64,000 nucleotides of DNA. It comes from an uncultured Acidimicrobiia bacterium (GTDB lineage Bacteria > Actinomycetota > Acidimicrobiia > Acidimicrobiales > CAIXPF01). This document shows positions 48,672 to 57,024 of the stretch, piece by piece. Position numbers and translations under genes: made by a program. Below the pieces are notes generated by a model, which saw only the letters and a program-made list of their open reading frames with translations, had not been told where the DNA came from and did no database searches. The stretch's first letter is position 1. Each line of letters opens with the position of its first letter. The stretch lies in contig CAIXPF010000051.1 of assembly GCA_903921205.1 (NCBI GenBank), forward strand, positions 1 through 64,000, read 5' to 3'.

Positions 48672-48769
48672 GCCCGAGACTCCCATCTGCGTCCGTCCAC
48701 GGCGACAGCTTGGCAGATGAGGCGTCGCGGATCAGCAGCCGGATGCGCGAGTTGGCTTTGCGGGCCCGC

Positions 48770-49885
48770 TCAGTCGGCCATCGCGACCGTCGTGAACGGC
48801 GCGATCCGCGCCGAGGCCTCCACCTGTGCACCGGGCTCGAGGCTGACGAACGGGCCGACCTCGGCGGCCGGGCCGACCTCCGCGTCACGACCGACCGTCT
48901 TCTCCACCCTGGCGCCCGCACCGACCATGCAGTCCACCAGGCGGGTGTCGGGGCCGACCTCGGCACCCTCGCCGATCACCGTGCGACCCTGCAGCAACGT
49001 GTTGGGGAACAGGGTCACATCGCGGCCCAGCGACACCGTGGCGTCGATGTAGCAGGTAGCCGGATCGACCATGGTGACGCCCGATGCCAGCCAGCGATCG
49101 TTGATGCGACGGCGCAACTCGGCCTCGACGAGCGCGAGATGCAGGCGGTCGTCGACCTCGGCGAGCTCGCTGAGATCGGACACCTCGACGGAACCGACCC
49201 GGTAACCGGCCCGGTGCAGCACCTCGACCACATCGGGCAGCCGGTACTCGTGGTCGTCGTTGTCGGGGGTGAGACGACGCAGGGCCGCACCGAGCACGCC
49301 ACGACGGAAGCAGTAGACGGAGGCCGACACCTCGGCGGCGCCGTCGGGGTCCTCCGCGCCCGGCTCACCGGCGTCGAGGTCGTCGGAGAACGGCACGATC
49401 CTCGCCACCGTGCCGTCCTTGGCCCGTACGACCCTGCCACGCCCGGCGCGATCGGCCGGCCGGGCCACCAGCACCGTGCACGCCGCGTCCGCCTCACGGT
49501 GGGCCTGCACCAACGCGGCCACCGACGCCGGGGCCAGCAACGGCATGTCGGCGGGCAGGACGACCACGTCGTCGTCACCGAGGTCGTCGTCGCCGAGCGC
49601 GGCGAGGGCGACGGCGAGCGCGTCACCGGTCCCGCGCGGTGTGCCCTGCTCCACGAACTCGATCGGTAGGTGGGCGACGTCGTCCTGCACCCGCTTGGTG
49701 ACCCGCTCCGCCGAGGACCCGACGACGACCACGGCGCGGTCCACGTCGGAGCCGGCGAGCGCGTCGATCACGTAGAGCAACATCGGACGACCGCACAGCA
49801 GATGGAGGGGCTTGGGCCGTTCGGAACGCATCCTCGCCCCCTGGCCCGCAGCGAGCACCACCGCCGACAACGAACGCCGCATCAT
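48770..49885 (-). CDS. glmU: GlmU-type UDP-GlcNAc pyrophosphorylase lacking the acetyltransferase active site
   Basis: A 371-residue protein. The uridyltransferase domain is intact: VVLAAGQGARMRSERPKPL, EQGTPRGTGDAL, LPADMPLLAP, VSASVYCFRR, EYRLPDVVE and EVDDRLHLALVEAELRRRIN. The left-handed beta-helix begins (VDPATCYIDATVSLGRDVTLFPNT) but stops after EVGPFVSLEPG-FTTVAMAD. The regions with the catalytic His, Lys and the acetyl-CoA site are missing, and the conserved RLRPG reads SLEPG. Normal GlmU is about 450-490 residues. Only 98 bp separate its stop from prs and hold no remnant. ATG 49885 follows CAGG; the longer frame runs into tRNA-Gln. Confidence 0.92.
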   Translation of the reverse strand: MMRRSLSAVVLAAGQGARMRSERPKPLHLLCGRPMLLYVIDALAGSDVDRAVVVVGSSAERVTKRVQDDVAHLPIEFVEQGTPRGTGDALAVALAALGDDDLGDDDVVVLPADMPLLAPASVAALVQAHREADAACTVLVARPADRAGRGRVVRAKDGTVARIVPFSDDLDAGEPGAEDPDGAAEVSASVYCFRRGVLGAALRRLTPDNDDHEYRLPDVVEVLHRAGYRVGSVEVSDLSELAEVDDRLHLALVEAELRRRINDRWLASGVTMVDPATCYIDATVSLGRDVTLFPNTLLQGRTVIGEGAEVGPDTRLVDCMVGAGARVEKTVGRDAEVGPAAEVGPFVSLEPGAQVEASARIAPFTTVAMAD

Positions 49886-49910
49886 GTCTGGGACCTGCAT
49901 GGATGGCTCA

Positions 49911-49986
49911 TGGCTGGCGGGGCAGGAATCGAACCTGCAACTTCCTGATCCAAAGTCAGGCGTTCTGCCAATTGAACTACCCGCCA
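49911..49986 (-). tRNA. tRNA-Gln (anticodon UUG)
   Basis: A 76-nt cloverleaf on the minus strand, with acceptor TGGCGGG/CCCGCCA, D-arm GTTCAATTGGCAGAAC, anticodon stem-loop CCTGA-CTTTGGA-TCAGG (TTG), and T-arm GCAGGTTCGATTCCTGC. Discriminator G and an encoded CCA complete it. It lies 25 bp upstream of glmU on the same strand. Confidence 0.97.
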
Positions 49987-50098
49987 ACGGTTAGCAGGAG
50001 GCCCACGGTAGTGCCTCGACCGGCCCGGCGGGCAGATCGGCGGGGCCATCGGGGCTCTGTTCGCAGCCCTGCCCGCACGTCGCGCGCCGGCCGGGGGT

Positions 50099-50143
50099 GC
50101 GGCACCCACCGACCTGAGTTCGCAGTCGGCCGGTGGGTGCCGC
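50099..50143 (+). promoter_or_regulatory. 13-bp perfect dyad immediately upstream of the bS22 -10 box
   Basis: GCGGCACCCACCG (50099-50111) is mirrored exactly by CGGTGGGTGCCGC (50131-50143) across a 19-nt spacer. The right arm ends one base before TACCGT (50144-50149), so it covers the -35 region. It may be an operator or a hairpin ending antisense transcription from ispE. Confidence 0.6.
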
Positions 50144-50159
50144 TACCGTGACATCCCTC

Positions 50160-50261
50160 ATGGGATCGCTCATCAAGAAGCGCCGTAAGCGCATGCGCAA
50201 GAAGAAGCACAAGAAGATGCTGAAGCGGACTCGCTTCCAGCGTCGCGCCAAGGGCAAGTAG
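50160..50261 (+). CDS. Small ribosomal protein bS22 (AURKAIP1/COX24 domain)
   Basis: A 33-residue, extremely basic peptide, MGSLIKKRRKRMRKKKHKKM followed by LKRTRFQRRAKGK. It closely matches the actinobacterial bS22 pattern (GSxIKKRRKRMxKKKHxK-LxRTRxQRR), found near the decoding centre of the 30S subunit. TACCGT (50144-50149) lies 10 nt before the ATG, with no Shine-Dalgarno. The 230 bp after its stop, up to the converging ispE, contain only weak GC-rich hairpins. Confidence 0.93.
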   Translation: MGSLIKKRRKRMRKKKHKKMLKRTRFQRRAKGK

Positions 50262-50494
50262 AGCCGGTCGCACCCGCCCCGGTAGGGATCCGGCCGTGCC
50301 GGACACCCGGCCCCGACGGGGCCCGGTCGGCCGAGCGCAGCCGCTTGCACCGGCGGGGCGGAGTCCTGCACAGCTTCATCGTCGGCGTCGGTCCGCGTTC
50401 GCGCACGTGCGGTCGGCGTACGAGTCGCTGCACTGGATCGCGGTCCGGTGGCCCGGTCCGCGGACCCGGCCGTCCGGTGCCGCAGGCCAGGTGC

Positions 50495-51298
50495 TCAGCG
50501 CGGCGCTGTCGAGATCACCAGCCGGCCGTCCCCGGGGAACGCCCCTTCGACGAACCACGACGAACCGCTGCCGGCCAACCTCGGCCGCAGACCGGTTGCG
50601 GCGTGCAGGGCGTCACGCCACTCGGCCAATCTCGGTTCCACCTCGAGCGCAGCCGGCTCGAGGTCGTTGCCGTTGTCACCCCGCGGCCCACCGAGTCGGT
50701 CCCAGGCCCGGTACACCGCCACCGTCGAACAGCCGAACGGCGGGATCACCAGGGTGAAGGTTCGTTCGAGCGGGGGCAACGGCGTGACCTCCTCGCCGAT
50801 CCCCCCCACCCTCGCCCGGCCGTTCACCAGGCAGAAGGCGACGTCGGCACCCAGCGCGGCAGCACCGACGAGGTCGCTGTAGCCGGCCCAACGCAGCACC
50901 GCGGCAGCGTCGGCCGAGCCCCCGCCGAGGCCGGCACCAGCCGGGATCCGCTTGATCAGCTGCACCGATGCCTGCCTCCCGACCAGGCGCAGGGCCTTGG
51001 CCACCAGGTTGTCGGCATCGGCCCCGACCGACAGGCCGCTCTGCCCGCTCGCCGGTGGTTCGAAGGACAACGTCATGCCCTCCCCCGGCCCCAGCACCAC
51101 GGTGTCGGCCAGGTCGAGGCTGACCATCTCGGCGTCGATCAGGTGGTACCCGTCGGGGCGCACACCGACGATGCGCAGCGACACGGTCAGTTTGGCGGGG
51201 GCCGACAACACGGTCGGACCGGCCGGGTGCCGCCCTGCGACGACGATGGACTCGGCCCCGACGACGGAGTCGGACGGACCGTTGCCGGGCTCGTTCAT
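50495..51298 (-). CDS. ispE: 4-diphosphocytidyl-2-C-methyl-D-erythritol kinase
   Basis: A 267-residue GHMP kinase of the MEP isoprenoid pathway. APAKLTVSLRIVGVRPDGYHLID near residue 33, the ATP loop RIPAGAGLGGGSADAAAVLRW (about 115-135), ADVAFCLVNGRARVGGIGEEV and the C-terminal ATGLRPRLAGSGSSWFVEG motif are present. It is preceded by TAGCCT (51313-51308), 9 nt from ATG, whose TAG is the ksgA stop. The N-terminus is about 25 residues longer than usual. Confidence 0.94.
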   Translation of the reverse strand: MNEPGNGPSDSVVGAESIVVAGRHPAGPTVLSAPAKLTVSLRIVGVRPDGYHLIDAEMVSLDLADTVVLGPGEGMTLSFEPPASGQSGLSVGADADNLVAKALRLVGRQASVQLIKRIPAGAGLGGGSADAAAVLRWAGYSDLVGAAALGADVAFCLVNGRARVGGIGEEVTPLPPLERTFTLVIPPFGCSTVAVYRAWDRLGGPRGDNGNDLEPAALEVEPRLAEWRDALHAATGLRPRLAGSGSSWFVEGAFPGDGRLVISTAPR

Positions 51299-51307
51299 CG
51301 AACGCGC

Positions 51308-51313
51308 AGGCTA
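51308..51313 (-). promoter_or_regulatory. -10 hexamer TAGCCT for ispE, overlapping the ksgA stop
   Basis: On the minus strand the ksgA TAG stop (51313-51311) is the first half of TAGCCT, 9 nt upstream of the ispE ATG. No Shine-Dalgarno lies between. Confidence 0.5.
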
Positions 51314-52150
51314 GCGGTCGGCCGGGTCGAGCCTGTGCAGCGCCTCGGCGAGGGCCACCCACTGGGCCAGGGACAGCTCCTCGGGGCGCGCCTCGGGCCG
51401 CACCCCGGCCACCGCCGCCCGCTCCTCGAACCCGGCGTGCGACGCCAGCGACCGCCGCAGCATCTTGCGACGCTGGCCGAAGGCCTGCTCGATGACCGCG
51501 AACACGTCCCGGTGCTCCAGTGCCGTCGCCGGCACGGCGTGACGGGTCACGCGCAGCAGGACCGACTCCACCCGGGGGGCGGGGACGAACACCGATGCGG
51601 GCACCCGGCCCACGACAGCGGCGTCGGCCCACCACGCTCGCTTCACGCTGGGGATCCCGTAGGTCTTCGACCCCGGACCCGCTGCCAGGCGCTCACCCAC
51701 CTCGCGCTGCACCATCACCAGCATCGACCCCACGGCGGGCACCTTCTCCAGCACGTCGAGGATCAGCGTGGTGGCGATGTTGTAGGGCAGGTTCGCCACC
51801 AGCGACCAGGTGCTCTGCGGCGGCTGAAGGGCCGGCACCCACGTCAGCTGGAGCGCATCTGCCTCCAACACCGTGACCGGCAGCCCCTCGACCACGGTGC
51901 GCAGGACCGGCACGACATACCGATCGGTCTCCACCGCCAGGATCTGCGCGCCGGTCTCGGCCAGTGCCAGGGTGAGCGACCCGATGCCGGCACCGATTTC
52001 CACCACCCGGTCGCCCGGAGACAGCCCGGCCAGCCGGGCGATGCGACGCACCGTGTTGGGATCGGCCACATAGTTCTGGCCCAGCGCCCGGCTCAGGGTG
52101 ATGCCGGCCCCGTCGAGCAGCTCGATCAACTGTCGGCGGCTATGGGTCAC
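51311..52150 (-). CDS. ksgA: 16S rRNA (adenine1518/1519-N6)-dimethyltransferase
   Basis: A 279-residue SAM-dependent enzyme dimethylating two adjacent adenines in helix 45. ALGQNYVADPNTVRRIARLAG, VVEIGAGIGSLTLALAETGAQILAVETD, VANLPYNIATTLIL (the NLPY motif), MVQREVGERLAA and the C-terminal AFGQRRKMLRRSL are diagnostic. GTG 52150 overlaps tatD by 4 bp. It is third in metG-tatD-ksgA-ispE. Confidence 0.97.
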   Translation of the reverse strand: MTHSRRQLIELLDGAGITLSRALGQNYVADPNTVRRIARLAGLSPGDRVVEIGAGIGSLTLALAETGAQILAVETDRYVVPVLRTVVEGLPVTVLEADALQLTWVPALQPPQSTWSLVANLPYNIATTLILDVLEKVPAVGSMLVMVQREVGERLAAGPGSKTYGIPSVKRAWWADAAVVGRVPASVFVPAPRVESVLLRVTRHAVPATALEHRDVFAVIEQAFGQRRKMLRRSLASHAGFEERAAVAGVRPEARPEELSLAQWVALAEALHRLDPADR

Positions 52151-52923
52151 TCGGGCAGCCCGTAGAAGCGGTTCGTCGTGGTCCACACGCACGCCGAGAG
52201 ATCCTCGACGGCGACGCCCTTGAGTGCGGCCACCGCTGCCGCGGTGTGCACCACGTGGGCCGGTTCGTTGCGCTTTCCCCGGAACGGCACCGGCGCCAGA
52301 TACGGCGCGTCGGTCTCCAGCAGCAGCCGCGCCAGCGGGCACGCGACGACTGCCGCCCGCACCGGGTCGGCGTTCTTGAACGTCACGATCCCCGAGAAGG
52401 ACAGCACCGCGCCGATGTCGAGGCAGCGAACGGCCTCGTCGGGTCCGCCGGTGAAGCAGTGGAACACCACCCGGTCGGGAACACCGACGTCACGCAGCAC
52501 CGCGAACGTGTCGTCCCAAGCATCACGGGTGTGGATCACCAGCGGACGACCGAGCCGGTTGGCGAGGGCCACCTGGGCGGCGAACACCTCCTGCTGGATC
52601 GAACGGGGTGAGTGGTCGTAGTAGTAGTCGAGCCCGCACTCCCCCACGGCGAGGACCGTCTCGTCGGCCTGCAGGGCCTCGATCACCTCGAGACCACCCT
52701 CGGCCGCGTCGTGCGGATGGATCCCGGCCGTCGCCCAGACCACACCGGGGTGGGCGCGGGCCACCTCGACCGCCTCGAGCGATCGGGCCGGATCGGTACC
52801 GACCGTCAACAGCCGGATGACCCCGGCCCGCGCGGCGGCCTCCACGACCGGGCCGGCAGCGCCGCCGGGCTCGAGATGGCAGTGATGGTCGAACCAGCGC
52901 AGCGCGTCGGCCGACCGGCTCAC
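52147..52923 (-). CDS. tatD: TatD-family metal-dependent deoxyribonuclease
   Basis: A 258-residue TIM-barrel hydrolase. Metal ligands are visible in WFDHHCHLE, AVGECGLDYYYDHS, PLVIHTRDAWDD, VFHCFTGG and LLLETDAPYLAP. Length and motif order are normal. TatD proteins are 3'-5' exonucleases or esterases. GTG 52923 overlaps metG by 4 bp (GTGA) and its own stop overlaps ksgA, so translation is coupled. Confidence 0.95.
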   Translation of the reverse strand: MSRSADALRWFDHHCHLEPGGAAGPVVEAAARAGVIRLLTVGTDPARSLEAVEVARAHPGVVWATAGIHPHDAAEGGLEVIEALQADETVLAVGECGLDYYYDHSPRSIQQEVFAAQVALANRLGRPLVIHTRDAWDDTFAVLRDVGVPDRVVFHCFTGGPDEAVRCLDIGAVLSFSGIVTFKNADPVRAAVVACPLARLLLETDAPYLAPVPFRGKRNEPAHVVHTAAAVAALKGVAVEDLSACVWTTTNRFYGLPE

Positions 52924-54425
52924 GCCTGGACCCTGGGGAAGAGCGCATCGCCCTTCACCACAGGCAGGCCGCCGGGGTAGCCACCCCAGACCGCCGCCTC
53001 GGGCAGGCGCTGATCGGCGACCGCGCCGGACATGCCGATCCGTTCCCATACCGCCTGGGATGTCGCAGGGATGGCCGGTGAGGCCAACACCGCGACGAGC
53101 CGCAACGCCTCGAGCGCATCGCCCATGACCGCGTCGAGGGCGGGACCCGGCTCGGCCTTCCACGGTTCGTTGGCCTCGAGGTGGGCGTTGGTCTCGCGCA
53201 CGATGCGCCAGGTCGCCTCGAGCGCCACGTTCGGCTGCACGTCGGCCCACGCCCGGCTCGCCGTCTCGAACGCGGTCGCGGCCACTGCGGCCAACGGCGA
53301 GGTGGCCGACGGGGCCGGCCCGACGCCACCGCACTTCTTGGCCACCACCGTCGCCACCCGGGACAACAGGTTGCCCAGGTTGTTGGCAAGGTCGGTGTTG
53401 TACCGGACGACCATGCCCTCGTAGGAGAAGTCGCTGTCCGGACCGAAGCTGGGGTCGCGCAAGAAGTGGTAGCGGTACCCGTCGACCCCGAAGGTTTCCA
53501 CCAGGTCGGCCGGGGCGATCTGGTTGAGCCGGGTCTTGGACATCTTCTCACCACCGACCAGCAGCCAGCCGTGGACGTGCCAGTTGGCGGGAGGCTCCAG
53601 CCCGGCCGACAGCAGCATGGCGGGCCAGTACACGCAGTGGAACCGGATGATGTCCTTGCCGATCAGGTGCCGGCAGGCCGACCACCACGTGGCGAAGCGC
53701 TCGTCGTCGTCGGCATAGCCGATGGCAGTGATGTAGTTGGTCAGCGCGTCGAACCACACATACGTGACATGCGCAGGGTCCCACGGCAGCGGCACCCCCC
53801 AGCTCAACGAGGTACGCGAGATCGAGAAGTCCTGCAGACCCTGTTTGATGAAGCCGAGCACCTCGTTGCGACGAGTCTCCGGCGTGATGGCCTCGGGGTG
53901 GGCCTCGTACCAGTCGAGCAGGCGCTGTTCGAACCGCGACAGCTTGAAGAAGTAGTTCTCCTCGGTGACGGTGTCGACCGGCCGATCGTGGATCGGGCAG
54001 TTGCCGTCGTTCAACTCGGCGTCGGTGTAGTACGCCTCACACGCCACGCAGTACAGACCCTCGTAGACACCAAGCTCGATGTCGCCGGCGTCACGGCAGG
54101 CCTGCAGCAGCTTCTCGACCGCGGCGTAGTGCCGCGGCTCGGTGGTGCGGATGAAGTCGTCGTTGGAGATGTCGAGCAGCTTCCAGGCGTCCTTGAACCG
54201 CTCGACGGTGCGGTCCGCCCACTCGCGGGGGGTCACCCCGTTCTTCTCGGCTGCCTGTGCCACCTTCAGGCCGTGCTCGTCGGTACCGGTGAGGAACCAG
54301 ACGTCCTCGCCGTGCAGACGGTGCCAGCGCGCCAACGCATCGGCCGTCACCGTGGTGTAGGCGTGACCGATGTGCGGTGCGTCGTTGACGTAGTAGATGG
54401 GGGTGGTTACGTAGAACCGAGCCAC
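52920..54425 (-). CDS. metG: Methionyl-tRNA synthetase
   Basis: A 501-residue class Ia synthetase. TPIYYVNDAPHIGHAYTTVTAD contains HIGH, FLTGTDEHG follows, and GGEKMSKTRLN contains KMSK. A Cys pair in YCVACEAYY and an NCPIHDRP site suggest one zinc knuckle. The anticodon-binding helix bundle completes it, without the C-terminal dimer domain. TAGTGT (54437-54432) lies 6 nt before GTG 54425 with no Shine-Dalgarno: a leaderless start for the metG-tatD-ksgA unit. Confidence 0.97.
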   Translation of the reverse strand: MARFYVTTPIYYVNDAPHIGHAYTTVTADALARWHRLHGEDVWFLTGTDEHGLKVAQAAEKNGVTPREWADRTVERFKDAWKLLDISNDDFIRTTEPRHYAAVEKLLQACRDAGDIELGVYEGLYCVACEAYYTDAELNDGNCPIHDRPVDTVTEENYFFKLSRFEQRLLDWYEAHPEAITPETRRNEVLGFIKQGLQDFSISRTSLSWGVPLPWDPAHVTYVWFDALTNYITAIGYADDDERFATWWSACRHLIGKDIIRFHCVYWPAMLLSAGLEPPANWHVHGWLLVGGEKMSKTRLNQIAPADLVETFGVDGYRYHFLRDPSFGPDSDFSYEGMVVRYNTDLANNLGNLLSRVATVVAKKCGGVGPAPSATSPLAAVAATAFETASRAWADVQPNVALEATWRIVRETNAHLEANEPWKAEPGPALDAVMGDALEALRLVAVLASPAIPATSQAVWERIGMSGAVADQRLPEAAVWGGYPGGLPVVKGDALFPRVQA

Positions 54426-54478
54426 TCCCGAACACTACCGGCTGGGCCGCGGATCGCCCATCACGGGCGCCGACGGCG

Positions 54479-55663
54479 TCAGTCGCCGACGGCACGTAGA
54501 GCCGGGGCGAGCTCTCCGTCGCTGTCGAGGCCGGCACGGCTGCGCAGGTCGTCGACCTTGTCCAGGCTGCGCTGCAGTTGCCGCCGACGCGGCCCGGCGA
54601 GTTCCTCGTAGGCCTTGGACGTGGTCTCGAGCTTCTTGCCCAACCCGTCGACTGCGTCGGAGAACTTCTCCCATTGCTGGCTGAAACCGGACAGGACCGT
54701 GAGGATCTCGTCGGAGGTGCGCTCGAGGGCGACGTACTCGACGGACTGGCGGATCACCGCCAGGACGGCGAACAGCGTGAACGGCGAGCACAGCACCACC
54801 TTCTGGCGCAGGGCATCGTCCACCAGCGCAGGGTCCTGCTCGTGCACGAAGCTGTAGACGGCCTCGTTCGGGATGAAGGCCAGGACGTAGTCGAGCGTCT
54901 CGCCCCGCTCGATGTAGCCGCGGGTGCCGAGTTCCTTGATACGGGCCCGCACGTCGCGCCCGAACTGGGTGGCGTACGCCGAGCGCTCACCGTCGACGGT
55001 CGTGTTCAACATGCGCAGGTAGTTGTCGATCGGGAACTTCACGTCCATGTGCAGCTTCCACCCGTTGGGGAGCAGGAACGTGAAATCGGGGATCGTGCCC
55101 GCCGAGATGGCGACCTGCTTGCGGTAGTTGACGCCCTCGACGAGGCCGGCGAGCCGCAGGACGTCCTCCGCCATGCGCTCACCCCACTGGCCGCGGGCCT
55201 TGGGGCTGGACAGCGCATCACGCAGGGACTGGGCGCTGACCGCCAGCTCGGCGGACTGCCTGGCGTGTTCTGCCAGCCCGGTGACCAGCTGGCCGTGCTG
55301 CTCGGCCCGCTCCTTCTGGAGGTTCACGACGAGGTCGTTCACGCGCCGCAACTCCTCGGTCATCCCGGTGAGCTGGCCCTCGATGGCGGAGTTGCGCAAA
55401 TCGACATGTTGGGTTCCGAGCTGCAACTGGCTGCCGAGCTTGTCGGCGGCGACGGCCACGACCGCGTCGACGGTGGCGGCCATCTGCCGCTCGCGATCGA
55501 CCTGGGCGGAACGAACCGCCAGCTCTGCGGCCTCGCGCTGAACGGCCGCCAGGTCCTGTTGCCAGCGGTGCATCCATCGCTGCAGGGCCAGCACGCCGAC
55601 AACGAGGCCGACGGCCGCCAGCAGCACCACGAGCAGGAGAACGAGCGGGAGCGAGGACGTCAT
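54479..55663 (-). CDS. rmuC: DNA recombination protein RmuC
   Basis: A 394-residue protein. One N-terminal span (LPLVLLLVVLLAAVGLVVGVLAL), a coiled coil to about 130, then the RmuC nuclease-like domain: KARGQWGERMAEDVLRLAGLVEGVNY, PDFTFLLPNGWKLHMDVKFPIDNY, DYVLAFIPNEAVYSFV, VLCSPFTLFAVLAVI and VDGLGKKLETTSKAYEEL. RmuC limits recombination at inverted repeats in E. coli. It is separated by 53 bp from metG. Confidence 0.95.
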   Translation of the reverse strand: MTSSLPLVLLLVVLLAAVGLVVGVLALQRWMHRWQQDLAAVQREAAELAVRSAQVDRERQMAATVDAVVAVAADKLGSQLQLGTQHVDLRNSAIEGQLTGMTEELRRVNDLVVNLQKERAEQHGQLVTGLAEHARQSAELAVSAQSLRDALSSPKARGQWGERMAEDVLRLAGLVEGVNYRKQVAISAGTIPDFTFLLPNGWKLHMDVKFPIDNYLRMLNTTVDGERSAYATQFGRDVRARIKELGTRGYIERGETLDYVLAFIPNEAVYSFVHEQDPALVDDALRQKVVLCSPFTLFAVLAVIRQSVEYVALERTSDEILTVLSGFSQQWEKFSDAVDGLGKKLETTSKAYEELAGPRRRQLQRSLDKVDDLRSRAGLDSDGELAPALRAVGD

Positions 55664-55723
55664 GGCGTCATCATCCGCACCGGGTGTGACAGTTTCGCCC
55701 GGACGTCGTCACGCGGACGACGA

Positions 55724-56980
55724 TCAGTTGTCGGCGCCCCGCCGCAGATCGGCCAGCACCATCTCGCCGGTGCGACGGCCCGAGTACAGCGCCCCCTGGA
55801 TCGACGCGGTGTCCCGATGGTCGCCGCACACATACCGGCCACCACCGAGACGGACCCGGCGCTTCATGGGACTGTGCGGCGCCTGCACCGGCTGACCGTG
55901 CACGATGGTGTCCACCCGGACCGTACGCCAGCGGGCGACCGACGCGCCGAACCACCAGGCGAGCTGGTCACGAACCGCAGTCTCCACCTCGGCATCGGCT
56001 CGGCCGGGCACCGCTGCGGCGATCAGCGACGAGCCGGCCGGCGCATACCCCGGTGCCACGTTCGACAGCACCGCCACGTTGCAGGCGGGGCCGCGGCCGG
56101 TGCCGTCGAGCAACAGGGCCCGGTGGTCGACCGGGGCGTCCTCCGCGGCCAGCCACACACAGGTCGCAGCCTTGGACCCGACCGGCGCCAGGCCGAGCAG
56201 GCCACCGGCGCTCGGCCCGTCCGTGGCCACCACCACGACCCGGGCCCGGATCGGCGCGCCCCCGGCCACGTGCACGACTCGACCCTCGATCCGTTCCACC
56301 CGCGCCCCGAGCTGCACGGCACCATCGGGCAACCGGGCTGCGAGCTGGGCGGGCACCGCGCCCATACCGTCGCCGGGCACCGCTGCGTCGCCCATCGACA
56401 GCGAGCGGAAGATCAGCTCGAACATCCGGCTGGTGGTCCCGAGGTCGGGATCGAGCTGGATCCCGGCCACCAACGGCCGGAAGAACTGCTCGATCATGCC
56501 GGCCGAGAACCCCCTCCGGATCAGCGCATCCGCCGTCGTGCTGTCGGGCCGGCGAGCCAGCGCGGCGGCCGACGTCGCGGTCACGTCATGGCGCAACCGG
56601 GCGACGCGCGCCTTGTCGGCCACGGTACCTATGGGTGAGGTCGCCGTGGCCAACAACGTCGTCGGCTGGCGAAACGGGTCGGTCAGGCGTGCGAACCCGT
56701 CACCGCGCCACACCCGGGCGCCCGGTTCGAACCGGCCGAGGCGCAATGCCTCGAGATCGAGTTGGGCCGCCACCTCCGGGTAGGCGGTCAGCAGGATCTG
56801 GAAGCCCCGATCGAGCCGGAAGCCGTCGACCTGGTCGGTGCGCACCCGACCGCCGACCCCGTCGGACGCCTCGAGCACCACGGTGTGCAGGCCCGCCGCG
56901 GCGGTGACCCGCGCCGCCGCCAGACCGGCCAGGCCGGCACCGACCACCACCACATCGACGTCGTCCGCGCGGTCGCTCAT
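55724..56980 (-). CDS. FAD-dependent amine oxidase/phytoene-desaturase-like oxidoreductase
   Basis: A 418-residue flavoprotein. VDVVVVGAGLAGLAAARVTAAAGLHTVVLEASDGVGGRVRTDQVDG is the Rossmann FAD region with GG doublet motif. FRLDRGFQILLTAYPEV, FFRPLVAGIQLDPDLGT and the C-terminal YVCGDHRDTASIQGALYSGRRTGEMVL FAD strand follow. It belongs to the flavin amine oxidase/carotenoid-desaturase-like group found in chloroplast-like and actinobacterial genomes. The substrate is unknown. The enoyl-CoA hydratase diverges 44 bp away. Confidence 0.9.
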   Translation of the reverse strand: MSDRADDVDVVVVGAGLAGLAAARVTAAAGLHTVVLEASDGVGGRVRTDQVDGFRLDRGFQILLTAYPEVAAQLDLEALRLGRFEPGARVWRGDGFARLTDPFRQPTTLLATATSPIGTVADKARVARLRHDVTATSAAALARRPDSTTADALIRRGFSAGMIEQFFRPLVAGIQLDPDLGTTSRMFELIFRSLSMGDAAVPGDGMGAVPAQLAARLPDGAVQLGARVERIEGRVVHVAGGAPIRARVVVVATDGPSAGGLLGLAPVGSKAATCVWLAAEDAPVDHRALLLDGTGRGPACNVAVLSNVAPGYAPAGSSLIAAAVPGRADAEVETAVRDQLAWWFGASVARWRTVRVDTIVHGQPVQAPHSPMKRRVRLGGGRYVCGDHRDTASIQGALYSGRRTGEMVLADLRRGADN

Positions 56981-57024
56981 GCAGCCAGCCTGATCCGCCC
57001 GGCGTCGCCGGGCAAACTCCGGGC

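Noticed and set aside
48770-49987. Longer GlmU start at 49987
   Set aside because: The extension reads through the tRNA-Gln gene on the same strand; ATG 49885 is supported by family N-terminus.
50306-50327. GC-rich hairpin after bS22 as a terminator
   Set aside because: Only a 6-bp perfect core (GGCCCC/GGGGCC) with no U-run; too weak to call in such GC-rich DNA.
54578-56638. 686-codon plus-strand open frame
   Set aside because: Antisense to rmuC and the FAD oxidoreductase, both strongly supported; only GC-rich codon bias keeps it open.
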